Position numbers and translations under genes: made by a program | Notes under the pieces: model-generated | What the model was told of the DNA's origin: nothing | Database searches by the model: none | The model's input: the letters and a program-made list of their open reading frames with translations, nothing else | Part shown: piece by piece, positions 56,475 through 64,000 of the stretch | Numbering within the stretch: position 1 is the stretch's first letter | Layout: each line of letters starts with the position of its first letter | DNA from: Campylobacteraceae bacterium | Lineage (GTDB): Bacteria > Campylobacterota > Campylobacteria > Campylobacterales > Arcobacteraceae | Length of the DNA stretch: 64,000 nucleotides | NCBI GenBank assembly: GCA_013215945.1 | Contig: JABSOM010000001.1 | Location: 1-64,000 of the forward strand | Direction: 5' to 3'

Positions 56475-58007
56475 TTAATGTAAAAAGTGACGTTTACCTG
56501 AGAAGTATAAAGCCATACCAAATTCATTGGCTGCGTCTATTATTTCTTCATCTCTAATTGAACCACCTGGTTCAATAATACACTTAACACCAGCTTCTTG
56601 TGCTGCATCAATAGAATCTCTAAAAGGAAAAAATGCTTCACTAGCAAGTGCTGCTCCGCTTACATCAATTCCTAAGTCTTCTGCTTTTCGTAAAGCTGCT
56701 TTAGCAGCATCAACTCTTGAAGTCATACCCATTCCAACAGCTACCATTGCAGAGTCTTTAACATATACAACACAATTTGATTTAGTTAATGATGCAATTT
56801 TATATGCAATTTCCATATCTTTAATTTCTTGTGTACTTGCTGTTCGAGTAGATTTTAATTCCGAGTTTTTAACTTCATCTTCTTCAACTTTATCCGCATC
56901 TTGAAAAACAAATCCACCATCAACAATCTTAAAGTTTGTAGCATCGTTTGCTAATTCTATTTTAGCGTTACCTTGTTTAAATAATTTGATTCTTTTTTTC
57001 TTATTTAACTCAATCTCAGCTTCTTTAGTAAAATCAGCAGCAAAAACTACTTCTAAAAAGATTTCATTCATTTTAATAGCAAGCGCTAAATCTACAATAC
57101 CATTTACTGCAACCACTCCACCAAAAGCAGAAATAGGATCACATCTTAAAGCTTGCTCATAAGATTCTAGAAGAGTGTCTTTAATAGCAAAACCACAGGG
57201 ATTACCATGTTTTACAATACATACAGCATTAGCATCTCCAAAAGCACCAGCAATTTTAGAAGCTCCGGAGATATCCCCCATATTGTTAAAAGATGCTTCC
57301 CCTTTTAAGGTAATGAACTTAGAAGAAAAATGTTTATCAAATTCGTATAAAGCACCTTTTTGATGAGGATTTTCTCCATATCTTGTATCAAATACTTTCT
57401 CACCTACAATAAACTGTTTAGCACCCATTCCATTGTTAAATCTTTTGTTCATATAATTTGCAATCATAGAATCATAAGCAGCTGTATGCTCATACGCTTT
57501 AATCATTAAATCACGTCTGAATTCAACTGTATTTGTATCGTTTTTAATATTATTAATAACAAGATCATAATCAATAACGTCCGTAATAATAATAACAGAA
57601 TCAAAGTTTTTAGCAGCAGATCTAACCATTGCTGGGCCACCTATATCAATGTTTTCAATGATTTCAGCAAAATCATTTGTTTTTTCAATAGTAGCTTTAA
57701 AAGGATATAAGTTCACACATACTAAATCAATACCAACAACACCTAGCTCTTTTGCTTGATCTAAATGAGATTGTTTGTCTCTTCTGTGTAAAATTCCACC
57801 ATGGATATAAGGATTAAGTGTTTTAACTCGCCCTTCAAAACATTCTGGAAATTTTGTAATTTCATCTGCTTCAATTACAGCTATTCCTGCTTCTTGAAGT
57901 TTTTTATACGTCCCACCAGTTGAAATAATCTCATATCCTAAACCAACTAACTCACGCGCAAAATTCTCAACACCACTCTTATCACTTACACTAATTAATG
58001 CTCTCAT
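56475..58007 (-). CDS. purH: Bifunctional AICAR transformylase/IMP cyclohydrolase
   Basis: It catalyses the last two steps of IMP synthesis. The 510 residues have an N-terminal MGS-like cyclohydrolase domain ([19 protein letters not shown], landmark SVSDKSG; ISTGGT) and a C-terminal transformylase ([40 protein letters not shown]). A gene-specific terminator lies between it and purL, so purH may have its own promoter. Confidence 0.97.
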   Translation of the reverse strand: MRALISVSDKSGVENFARELVGLGYEIISTGGTYKKLQEAGIAVIEADEITKFPECFEGRVKTLNPYIHGGILHRRDKQSHLDQAKELGVVGIDLVCVNLYPFKATIEKTNDFAEIIENIDIGGPAMVRSAAKNFDSVIIITDVIDYDLVINNIKNDTNTVEFRRDLMIKAYEHTAAYDSMIANYMNKRFNNGMGAKQFIVGEKVFDTRYGENPHQKGALYEFDKHFSSKFITLKGEASFNNMGDISGASKIAGAFGDANAVCIVKHGNPCGFAIKDTLLESYEQALRCDPISAFGGVVAVNGIVDLALAIKMNEIFLEVVFAADFTKEAEIELNKKKRIKLFKQGNAKIELANDATNFKIVDGGFVFQDADKVEEDEVKNSELKSTRTASTQEIKDMEIAYKIASLTKSNCVVYVKDSAMVAVGMGMTSRVDAAKAALRKAEDLGIDVSGAALASEAFFPFRDSIDAAQEAGVKCIIEPGGSIRDEEIIDAANEFGMALYFSGKRHFLH

Positions 58008-58055
58008 TCTTTCTTAATCCCTTTTATTAATATACTTGTTAAATTTACTCTAAAA

Positions 58056-58086
58056 AAAAAGCCGAACCCATAAGGTTCAGCTTTTT
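58056..58086 (-). terminator. Terminator overlapping the purL stop
   Basis: AAAAAGC pairs with GCTTTTT around an inner GAACC/GGTTC stem (one mismatch, 5-nt loop), with a T run on the minus strand. It separates purL from purH. Confidence 0.85.
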
Positions 58087-60298
58087 ATAAATCTTGTTCG
58101 ATTACGCGTTGAAACTTATTAAAATAAGTATCTTTTGCACTTTTGAGACTCAAACTAACATCATTTATGGTAATACTCTCACCACCAACTTCACCAATTT
58201 CTAGACAAGGAAGACCCATCTCTTTAGCAAGTGTTAGTACTTCTTCAACGTTTGAACTTTCAACTTCAATTAAAGCTCTTGATAACGTTTCTGAGAAAAT
58301 ATCTTTTGAATCATCTAATTTAATATTAACATTAACTCCTAAGTTTCCAACAACAGCCATTTTAGATAATGAAACAGCAATTCCACCTAAGTTAACATCT
58401 TTAGAAGCTTTTAATAATTTTAAATCATTTGCTTTAATAACAAAGTTCCATAATGTTAATTCTTTTGTAAAATCAACTTTAGGGTGAGTTCCTGCAACTT
58501 TTCCATACATTTTTTTCATGTATAAAGAAGCACCAAATTCTCCTTTTGTTTCACCTAAAATTAAAATCTTATTTCCAGTTTTTTGCAAAGCAGAAGGAAG
58601 AACATTATTCGCATCCGCATTAATTCCAACAGTAGCAATTGAAGGTGTTGGGAAAACCCCTACTCCATTAGTTTCATTGTATAAAGAAACATTTCCACCA
58701 ATTACAGGAGTATTTAAGGCTTTACAAGCAGATTTAATACCTTCACAAGAAGCAGCAAATTGCCACATTACTTCTGGATTTTCTGGATTTCCAAAGTTAA
58801 GACAATCCGTGATTGCTTTTGGAACAGCTCCTGTCATTGCTACATTTCTTCCTGATTCCATAACAGCTGCTGCTGCTCCAAGTTCAGGATTGATATAACA
58901 TAAACGTGTATTACAATCAGCACTCATACTTAAAGCTTTTCCTGTTTCTTTAATTCTAATGGTAGAACCATCTAAAACACCAGGACCTTTAATTGTATTG
59001 GTTTGAACCATAGAATCGTATTGATTATAAACCCATGATTTATCAACAATTTCCATATCACAAAACATTGATTCATAGGCTTCTTGGTTTGAAATATCTT
59101 TATCCATGCAAAAAGATTCAATATCTTTTAAATAAGCTGGTTTAGACGTTGGTCTATCTAAAATAGGCGCTTGTTCTGATAAAGGTTGAATAGGAATATC
59201 TGCACATAATTCATTGTGCCAATATAATTCCATATTTCCAGTATCTGTTACTTCTCCAACAACAGCTACATCTAATTCCCATTTTTCAAAAATTTCAATG
59301 ATTTTATCTTCACAACCTTTTTTAGCACAAATTAACATTCTTTCTTGTGATTCAGAAAGCATAAAGTCATAAGGTGTCATATTTTCTTCTCTTGCTGGAA
59401 TTTTCTCTAAATCCATTCTCATACCAGAACCAGATCGTCCTGCCATTTCAAAAGAAGAAGAAGTAAGTCCAGCAGCTCCCATATCTTGAATACCAATAAT
59501 ATAATCATGTTTAAATAATTCTAAACACGCTTCTAATAATAGTTTCTCAGTAAAAGGGTCTCCAACTTGTACAGTTGGGCGTTTGTCTTCATTGTCTTCT
59601 GTAAATGCAGCAGAACTCATAACAGCTCCACCTAATCCATCACGACCTGTTTTAGAACCAACATACATAACAGGATTTCCAACACCCTCAGCCAAACCTA
59701 AAAAGATTTCATCTGTTTTAGCAAGTCCAAGTGTAAAAGCATTTACAAGATTGTTTCCGGCATAACATTCTTCAAAAGTAGTTTCTCCTCCAATAGTAGG
59801 AACTCCCATACAATTTCCATATCCACCAATACCAGCAACTACGCCTCTAAGTAAAAATCTGTGTTTTTTAGCAGTTTCACTATCGCCTTCAATTCCAGCA
59901 AAACGAATTGAATTCATATTAGCAATTGGACGTGCACCCATAGTAAATACATCTCTTAATATTCCACCAACACCAGTTGCAGCTCCTTGATAAGGTTCAA
60001 TAAAAGAAGGGTGATTATGTGATTCCATTTTAAAAACAGCTGCATAACCATCACCAATATCAATAACACCCGCATTTTCACCAGGGCCTTGAATTACCCA
60101 TGGAGCAGTAGTAGGAAAACCATTTAAGTATTTTTTACTTGATTTATAAGAACAATGTTCACTCCACATAGCAGAGAAAATACCTATCTCAACATAATTA
60201 GGATCTCTTTTTAAAATCGTTTTAATGTTTTCTAGCTCTTCAAGACTTAATGAATGTGCCAACGCCATTTCTTCTAGGTTTAACTCTTCTTTTTGCAT
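58085..60298 (-). CDS. purL: Phosphoribosylformylglycinamidine synthase subunit PurL
   Basis: An ATP-dependent FGAM synthase. At 737 residues it is the small PurL that works with separate PurQ and PurS, which are not in this window. Recognisable are EHCSYKSSK (about 46-54), [21 protein letters not shown] (landmark [16 protein letters not shown]), [15 protein letters not shown] and the second half with [12 protein letters not shown]. It is divergent from the M23 peptidase gene. Confidence 0.96.
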   Translation of the reverse strand: MQKEELNLEEMALAHSLSLEELENIKTILKRDPNYVEIGIFSAMWSEHCSYKSSKKYLNGFPTTAPWVIQGPGENAGVIDIGDGYAAVFKMESHNHPSFIEPYQGAATGVGGILRDVFTMGARPIANMNSIRFAGIEGDSETAKKHRFLLRGVVAGIGGYGNCMGVPTIGGETTFEECYAGNNLVNAFTLGLAKTDEIFLGLAEGVGNPVMYVGSKTGRDGLGGAVMSSAAFTEDNEDKRPTVQVGDPFTEKLLLEACLELFKHDYIIGIQDMGAAGLTSSSFEMAGRSGSGMRMDLEKIPAREENMTPYDFMLSESQERMLICAKKGCEDKIIEIFEKWELDVAVVGEVTDTGNMELYWHNELCADIPIQPLSEQAPILDRPTSKPAYLKDIESFCMDKDISNQEAYESMFCDMEIVDKSWVYNQYDSMVQTNTIKGPGVLDGSTIRIKETGKALSMSADCNTRLCYINPELGAAAAVMESGRNVAMTGAVPKAITDCLNFGNPENPEVMWQFAASCEGIKSACKALNTPVIGGNVSLYNETNGVGVFPTPSIATVGINADANNVLPSALQKTGNKILILGETKGEFGASLYMKKMYGKVAGTHPKVDFTKELTLWNFVIKANDLKLLKASKDVNLGGIAVSLSKMAVVGNLGVNVNIKLDDSKDIFSETLSRALIEVESSNVEEVLTLAKEMGLPCLEIGEVGGESITINDVSLSLKSAKDTYFNKFQRVIEQDL

Positions 60299-60317
60299 TT
60301 TTTGCCTTTACCTTGTT

Positions 60318-60375
60318 GATATACCAAAATAAAATCAATTAAATAATTAATTTTTTGAGCTTATTTTGATATATA
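60318..60375. promoter_or_regulatory. Inverted repeat upstream of purL
   Basis: GATATACCAAAATAA (60318-60332) and TTATTTTGATATATA (60361-60375) form a near-perfect inverted repeat 28 bp apart, 20 bp before the purL ATG. It could be an operator or leader hairpin. Nothing identifies the regulator. Confidence 0.3.
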
Positions 60376-60455
60376 TTGCGATTATATCTAACAAAGAGTT
60401 AAAAAAAGTTTTAATAAAAAAACTTAGCCTGCTCTTGTTTTTATAATTGATTTGA

Positions 60456-60461
60456 TATAAT
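60456..60461 (+). promoter_or_regulatory. -10 box of the M23 peptidase gene
   Basis: TATAAT in the context TTGATATAATGTG, about 28 bp before the TTG start. No -35 is evident. Confidence 0.5.
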
Positions 60462-60488
60462 GTGCCCACTTAAGCACAAAGAGATGAT

Positions 60489-61658
60489 TTGAAACTATTA
60501 TTGACAATATTATTATTTATTAGTACTTTATATGCGAACGAAGTACAGACCCTACAGTGGCCAAAAGGCGATAGTTTTTTAAACTTTTTAGAAAAAAATG
60601 ACATTCCACATACATTATATTTTGATAAAGATGAACAAGATAAAGAGTTATTATCAGAGATTACAGCAGGCATTGATTATCAAATAATGTACGATGATAA
60701 AAAACAGATAAAACAAATACTCATACCTGTTTCTGAGGAATTGCAGATACATATTAGATATATTGATGAAAAATATTCTTTAAAGTTTTCACCTATTTCT
60801 TATGATGAAATAGAACAAACTATCGCAATTAAAATTAAATACTCTCCCTATCAAGATATTTTGGATACTACAAATAATAAATTACTTGCCAATGAATTTA
60901 TTAGAGCCTATCAAAAAAGTGTTAATTTTAGAGGTATTCAAAAAGGCGATAATCTTGTTTTAAAATACAAACAAAAAATAAGAGAAGGCAAATACTTTGG
61001 AAGCCCAACTTTATTGGCAGCACTGATTGAAGTGAATAAAAGAAAGTTTTTTATTTTTAAAAATGATGATGATGGGAAATACTATAATGATAAAGCGAAA
61101 AGTCTGACCTCTTATTTTTTCAAAATACCTTTACGTTATAAAAGAATTTCCTCTCAGTTTACACGAAAAAGATGGCACCCTATTTTAAAACGTTACAGAG
61201 CCCATTTAGGAACCGATTTTGCAGCTCCAAGAGGTAGAAATATTTATGCTTCGGCTGCAGGAAAGATTGTTTTTAGAGGAAGAAAAGGTGGTTACGGTAA
61301 AGTCATTGAAATATCTCATAAAAATGGATATAAAACCTTATATGCTCATATGAAAAGTTTTAAGGGTGGTTTACGAAGAGGCTCAAGAGTAAGACAAGGA
61401 ACGCTTATTGGTTATGTAGGAAGTACGGGAAGAAGTACAGGACCTCACTTACACTTTGGTTTGTATAAAAACAGACGCGCGGTTAATCCTTTAAAAGTAG
61501 TTCGAATTACAAAAACAAAACTAAGAGGAAAAGCAAAAAGAAGATTTTTAGCACAAACAAAAGTTTTGTCAAAAGAATTATTACGTAGTATAAAACACTC
61601 AGATGCAAAAGCTCTTAATTTAAAATCAATTGAAGTAAAAACTATTTTATCAATGTAG
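60489..61658 (+). CDS. M23 (LytM) peptidoglycan peptidase, Csd3/HdpA-like
   Basis: A periplasmic peptidoglycan hydrolase that trims or cleaves cross-links. The 389 residues have a signal peptide (1-16), an N-terminal region resembling the Csd3/HdpA inhibitory and LysM-like domains (about 20-210), and an M23 domain with zinc ligands His239 and Asp243 (RAHLGTDFAAP) and HLHFG (His320, His322). A strongly basic C-terminal tail follows. In Helicobacter, Csd3 controls helical shape. The equivalent role here is inference. The start is TTG. mgtE follows at once. Confidence 0.9.
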   Translation: MKLLLTILLFISTLYANEVQTLQWPKGDSFLNFLEKNDIPHTLYFDKDEQDKELLSEITAGIDYQIMYDDKKQIKQILIPVSEELQIHIRYIDEKYSLKFSPISYDEIEQTIAIKIKYSPYQDILDTTNNKLLANEFIRAYQKSVNFRGIQKGDNLVLKYKQKIREGKYFGSPTLLAALIEVNKRKFFIFKNDDDGKYYNDKAKSLTSYFFKIPLRYKRISSQFTRKRWHPILKRYRAHLGTDFAAPRGRNIYASAAGKIVFRGRKGGYGKVIEISHKNGYKTLYAHMKSFKGGLRRGSRVRQGTLIGYVGSTGRSTGPHLHFGLYKNRRAVNPLKVVRITKTKLRGKAKRRFLAQTKVLSKELLRSIKHSDAKALNLKSIEVKTILSM

Positions 61659-61666
61659 GAGAAGAT

Positions 61667-63019
61667 ATGTCATCCGATCTAATTATTAAAAATCCAAGTA
61701 AACTTCTAAAAAAAATAGAAGATCTACATCCAAGTGACATTGCAAACTCTTTAAAAAAGATTGAGCATAAATCTGAAAAAGATTTTATACATGTACTAAT
61801 TAATATACCAGATGATATTTTAGGGGATGTTTTACTTGAACTTCCTGATACCTTAAGAGAAAAAGCCTATGAAGAATTAAGTTCCAAACAATTAACCCAT
61901 GCTGTAGATGAACTTGAATCAGATGATCAAACGGATATTATTCAAGAACTTGAAGAAATAGATGAAGAAAAAGCAAAAGAAATTTTTGAAGGTCTTGAAG
62001 AAGAAGATCAAGAAGAAATTTCTTGGTTAAAACGTTATGATGAAGATGACGCCGGTTCATATATGCAAACAGAGCTATTTTCTGCAAATATTAAAGATAC
62101 CATTGGGGATTCTATTGCTGTATTAAAAGAAGCAAAAAAAGAAAATGAACTGGAAAATATTCATCAAGTATTTATTGTAAATGATGACAAAATTCTTATT
62201 GCTACTATTCTTTTAGAAGATTTAATTATTTATGATTTTGATACAAAATACCAAGACCTAATTAATCAACACGAAGAAAATAAGTTTAAACCTTTTAAAG
62301 TAAACGACAATGAACATATTGATCAAGTTACGAAAGATTTTGAACAATACGATTTATCTGTTGTTGCTGTTGTTGGTTATCAAGGCATGTTAATAGGAAG
62401 AATTACTTCTGATGATATCATTGATGTTATTGAAGAAAATGCAACAGAACAAATGTACCAATTAGCAGGGGTTAATGAAGATTATGAACACGAAGATAAA
62501 ATAAGTGAAACCGCCCAAAAAAGAGCTATTTGGTTGTGTTTAAACTTAGGAACTGCTATTTTAGCATCTTTAGTAATTGGTTATTTTGAAGAAACCTTAA
62601 AAGCCTATGTAGCACTCGCCATTTTAATGCCAATAGTTGCTTCCATGGGTGGAAATGCAGGAACGCAGACTTTAACCGTAATGGTGCGACAATTAGCTCT
62701 TGGAGATATTGATTTAGAAAATTCAAAAGAAGCCATACAAAAAGAAGTACTAATTGCACTAATTAATGGTGGTATTTTCGCTGTTTTAATGGGATTTATT
62801 GCTTATTTCTGGTTTGATACAGCACTATTAGGTGTGGTAATTGGACTTTCAATGATTATTAATTTGTTTTCAGCAGGTTTATTTGGGGCATCTATACCCT
62901 TAATATTAAAACGTTTTGATATTGATCCTGCTTTAGGAAGTACTGTTTTATTAACAACAGTTACAGATATTGTGGGTTTTTTCTCTTTTTTAATGTTAGC
63001 AAAAGTCATTCTTCTTTAA
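61667..63019 (+). CDS. mgtE: Magnesium transporter MgtE
   Basis: A homodimeric Mg2+ channel gated by cytoplasmic Mg2+. The 450 residues have an N-terminal MgtE_N domain (1-130, acidic), CBS pair (about 133-250) and a five-helix membrane domain (about 270-450; PIVASMGGNAGTQTLTVMVRQLALGDI, landmark MGGNAGTQ). It is 8 bp downstream of the M23 gene and convergent with folE. Confidence 0.95.
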   Translation: MSSDLIIKNPSKLLKKIEDLHPSDIANSLKKIEHKSEKDFIHVLINIPDDILGDVLLELPDTLREKAYEELSSKQLTHAVDELESDDQTDIIQELEEIDEEKAKEIFEGLEEEDQEEISWLKRYDEDDAGSYMQTELFSANIKDTIGDSIAVLKEAKKENELENIHQVFIVNDDKILIATILLEDLIIYDFDTKYQDLINQHEENKFKPFKVNDNEHIDQVTKDFEQYDLSVVAVVGYQGMLIGRITSDDIIDVIEENATEQMYQLAGVNEDYEHEDKISETAQKRAIWLCLNLGTAILASLVIGYFEETLKAYVALAILMPIVASMGGNAGTQTLTVMVRQLALGDIDLENSKEAIQKEVLIALINGGIFAVLMGFIAYFWFDTALLGVVIGLSMIINLFSAGLFGASIPLILKRFDIDPALGSTVLLTTVTDIVGFFSFLMLAKVILL

Positions 63020-63030
63020 AAGAATGACTT
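63003..63030. terminator. Shared hairpin, mgtE/folE
   Basis: An 11-bp perfect stem AAGTCATTCTT/AAGAATGACTT whose 6-nt loop holds the mgtE TAA stop. On the minus strand it is followed by TTTT, so it terminates folE well and mgtE less clearly. Confidence 0.75.
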
Positions 63031-63033
63031 AGA

Positions 63034-63603
63034 TTATTTAGAAAAAGAAGAAGATACAATAGCTAAAAATTCATCTTTTGTTGTTTTTTCCCTTTTAAAC
63101 AAACCTCTTAATGCAGAAGTAACAGTAGTGGAACAAATCTTTTGAACCCCTCTCATTTCCATGCACATATGTCTGGCATCAATAATTACAGCCACACCTT
63201 TTGGTTTTAAATGTTCATTTAACGCATCACAAATTTCTTCTGTTAATTGTTCTTGTATTTGTAATCTTCTTGCAAACACATCAACAACTCTTGGTATTTT
63301 TGATAAACCAATTACTTTTCCATTAGGAATATAAGCTACATGTGCTTTTCCAATAATTGGCAACATATGATGCTCACAAAAAGAATAAAACTCAATATCT
63401 TTTACCACTACCATCTCGTCATTTGTTGAAGTAAACAAGGCTTTTTTGATAATTTGTTCAGGATCCTCTTTGTATCCTGAAAACATAAAATCGTATGCTT
63501 TTCTAACTCTTGAAGGTGTATCTTTTAAACCTTCACGATTAATATCTTCACCAATATGACCCAATATATTCTTTATAGAATCTTCAAATACTTTTTCACT
63601 CAA
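63034..63603 (-). CDS. folE: GTP cyclohydrolase I
   Basis: It converts GTP to dihydroneopterin triphosphate for folate and related pterins. The 189 residues are typical of FolE1: SFCEHHMLP with zinc ligand Cys76 and His79, [24 protein letters not shown] (landmark [10 protein letters not shown]) and [10 protein letters not shown] with Cys147. The start is TTG with AAAAGG 7 nt upstream. The gspF-like gene ends 12 bp upstream. Confidence 0.96.
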   Translation of the reverse strand: MSEKVFEDSIKNILGHIGEDINREGLKDTPSRVRKAYDFMFSGYKEDPEQIIKKALFTSTNDEMVVVKDIEFYSFCEHHMLPIIGKAHVAYIPNGKVIGLSKIPRVVDVFARRLQIQEQLTEEICDALNEHLKPKGVAVIIDARHMCMEMRGVQKICSTTVTSALRGLFKREKTTKDEFLAIVSSSFSK

Positions 63604-63614
63604 ATTTTAGCCTT

Positions 63615-64000
63615 TTAATTCATAAACTCACTAATACTCCAAATAGGTTGAAATACTGCAAGTACTATCCATATAATTAAGAGTGAAATAATAAAGAAAA
63701 AAAGAGGCTCAATTAAAACAGAGATATTATTCACTGTTTTTTTAAAATCTTTTTTATATTTCTTTACAAGATCATTCATTATTAAATCAATGTTATTACT
63801 TCTTTGTCCCAGATCAAGCAAAGATAAACTTGTTTCGTCAAAAACATTTGTTTTTCTAAATGCTTCTTCAATACTTAAGCCGTTTTGCAAATCTGTATTA
63901 ATAAAAGACATTTTAGCCAATAAATATTTATTATTTATTAAAACAAGAGAATAATCGATTGCTACGTTTACTTCATAGTTTAATTTAATCAAAGTTCTTA
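63615..64000 (-). CDS. Type II secretion/type IV pilus inner-membrane protein, GspF/PilC family, 3' part
   Basis: The C-terminal 128 residues of a T2SF-domain protein whose frame stays open to the window edge. The segment NYEVNVAIDYSLVLINNKYL (T2SF-like start), LQNGLSIEEAF, LLDLGQRSNNIDLIMNDL and a hydrophobic helix (about 95-118, VLIEPLFFFIISLLIIWIVLAVF, landmark IEPLFFFII) resemble GspF/PilC. The rest and the assembly genes lie outside. A TTG at 63990-63992 is not the true start. Confidence 0.8.
   Translation of the reverse strand, partial: RTLIKLNYEVNVAIDYSLVLINNKYLLAKMSFINTDLQNGLSIEEAFRKTNVFDETSLSLLDLGQRSNNIDLIMNDLVKKYKKDFKKTVNNISVLIEPLFFFIISLLIIWIVLAVFQPIWSISEFMN

Noticed and set aside
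58540-58560. A second parS-like sequence in purL (TGTTTCACCTAAAA)
   Set aside because: It differs from the consensus at four or more positions and lies in ordinary coding sequence.

Overview
The window is AT-rich chromosomal DNA from a member of Campylobacterota, most likely Arcobacteraceae (Arcobacter sensu lato). The basis is protein similarity recognised by eye and gene order. From about 0.9 to 20.5 kb the order mtnN-fabD-slyD-cpoB-pal-tolB-tolA-tolR-tolQ-atpCDGAHFF'-parB-parA-birA-(AEC transporter)-fmt-proB-obgE-rpmA-rplU matches, from memory, the Campylobacter jejuni order Cj0094 to Cj0117. The AEC transporter is the only insertion. I found no tRNA, rRNA, CRISPR array, complete insertion sequence or prophage.

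Layout. 0-0.9 kb: the end of a TPR gene built from exact 102-bp tandem repeats, then a 145-bp imperfect palindrome that supplies the stop codon of mtnN. 0.9-20.5 kb, nearly all on the minus strand: methylthioadenosine nucleosidase and lipid precursor synthesis, the Tol-Pal envelope complex, the F1 part and stalk of ATP synthase, the ParAB segregation proteins, biotin ligase, fMet-tRNA formation, proline synthesis and ribosome assembly. 20.6-31 kb, mixed strands: ridA, dnaG, a LapB-like TPR protein, rnc-aroC, a DUF134/NifX-like fusion behind a structured leader, a 5'-nucleotidase, sixA, a DUF3179 protein and an HI0933-family flavoprotein. 30.9-42.2 kb: a periplasmic-binding-protein/GGDEF sensor, then mnmE-jag-yidC-yidD-rnpA-rpmH (the tRNA modification, membrane insertion and RNase P cluster often found near origins), CIRCE-controlled clpB, rnhB, a thiamine-binding-family protein and an unknown protein. 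42.2-47.4 kb: an MsrB-MsrA fusion, FAH and Nudix hydrolases, and a histidine kinase with the same sensor architecture as the GGDEF protein.

47.5-56.5 kb is the most distinctive region, an iron-siderophore locus. It encodes a TonB-dependent receptor, an exported enterochelin-type esterase, a PepSY-TM protein, a DUF3649-like membrane protein and a small exported membrane-anchored protein. A two-component system is divergent from the receptor. The receptor and the PepSY operon are each preceded by the same 20-bp palindrome-containing element. No siderophore ABC importer is encoded here, so I infer capture, hydrolysis and reduction of the ferric siderophore in the periplasm. 56.5-64 kb: purH, purL, an M23 peptidase, mgtE, folE and a partial GspF/PilC-type gene running off the end.

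A recurring trait is compact ends. Convergent gene pairs share hairpins that lie over their stop codons, and tandem genes overlap as TAATG or ATGA. Several starts are TTG or GTG, and rnpA has no ATG, GTG or TTG start and appears to begin at AUU.
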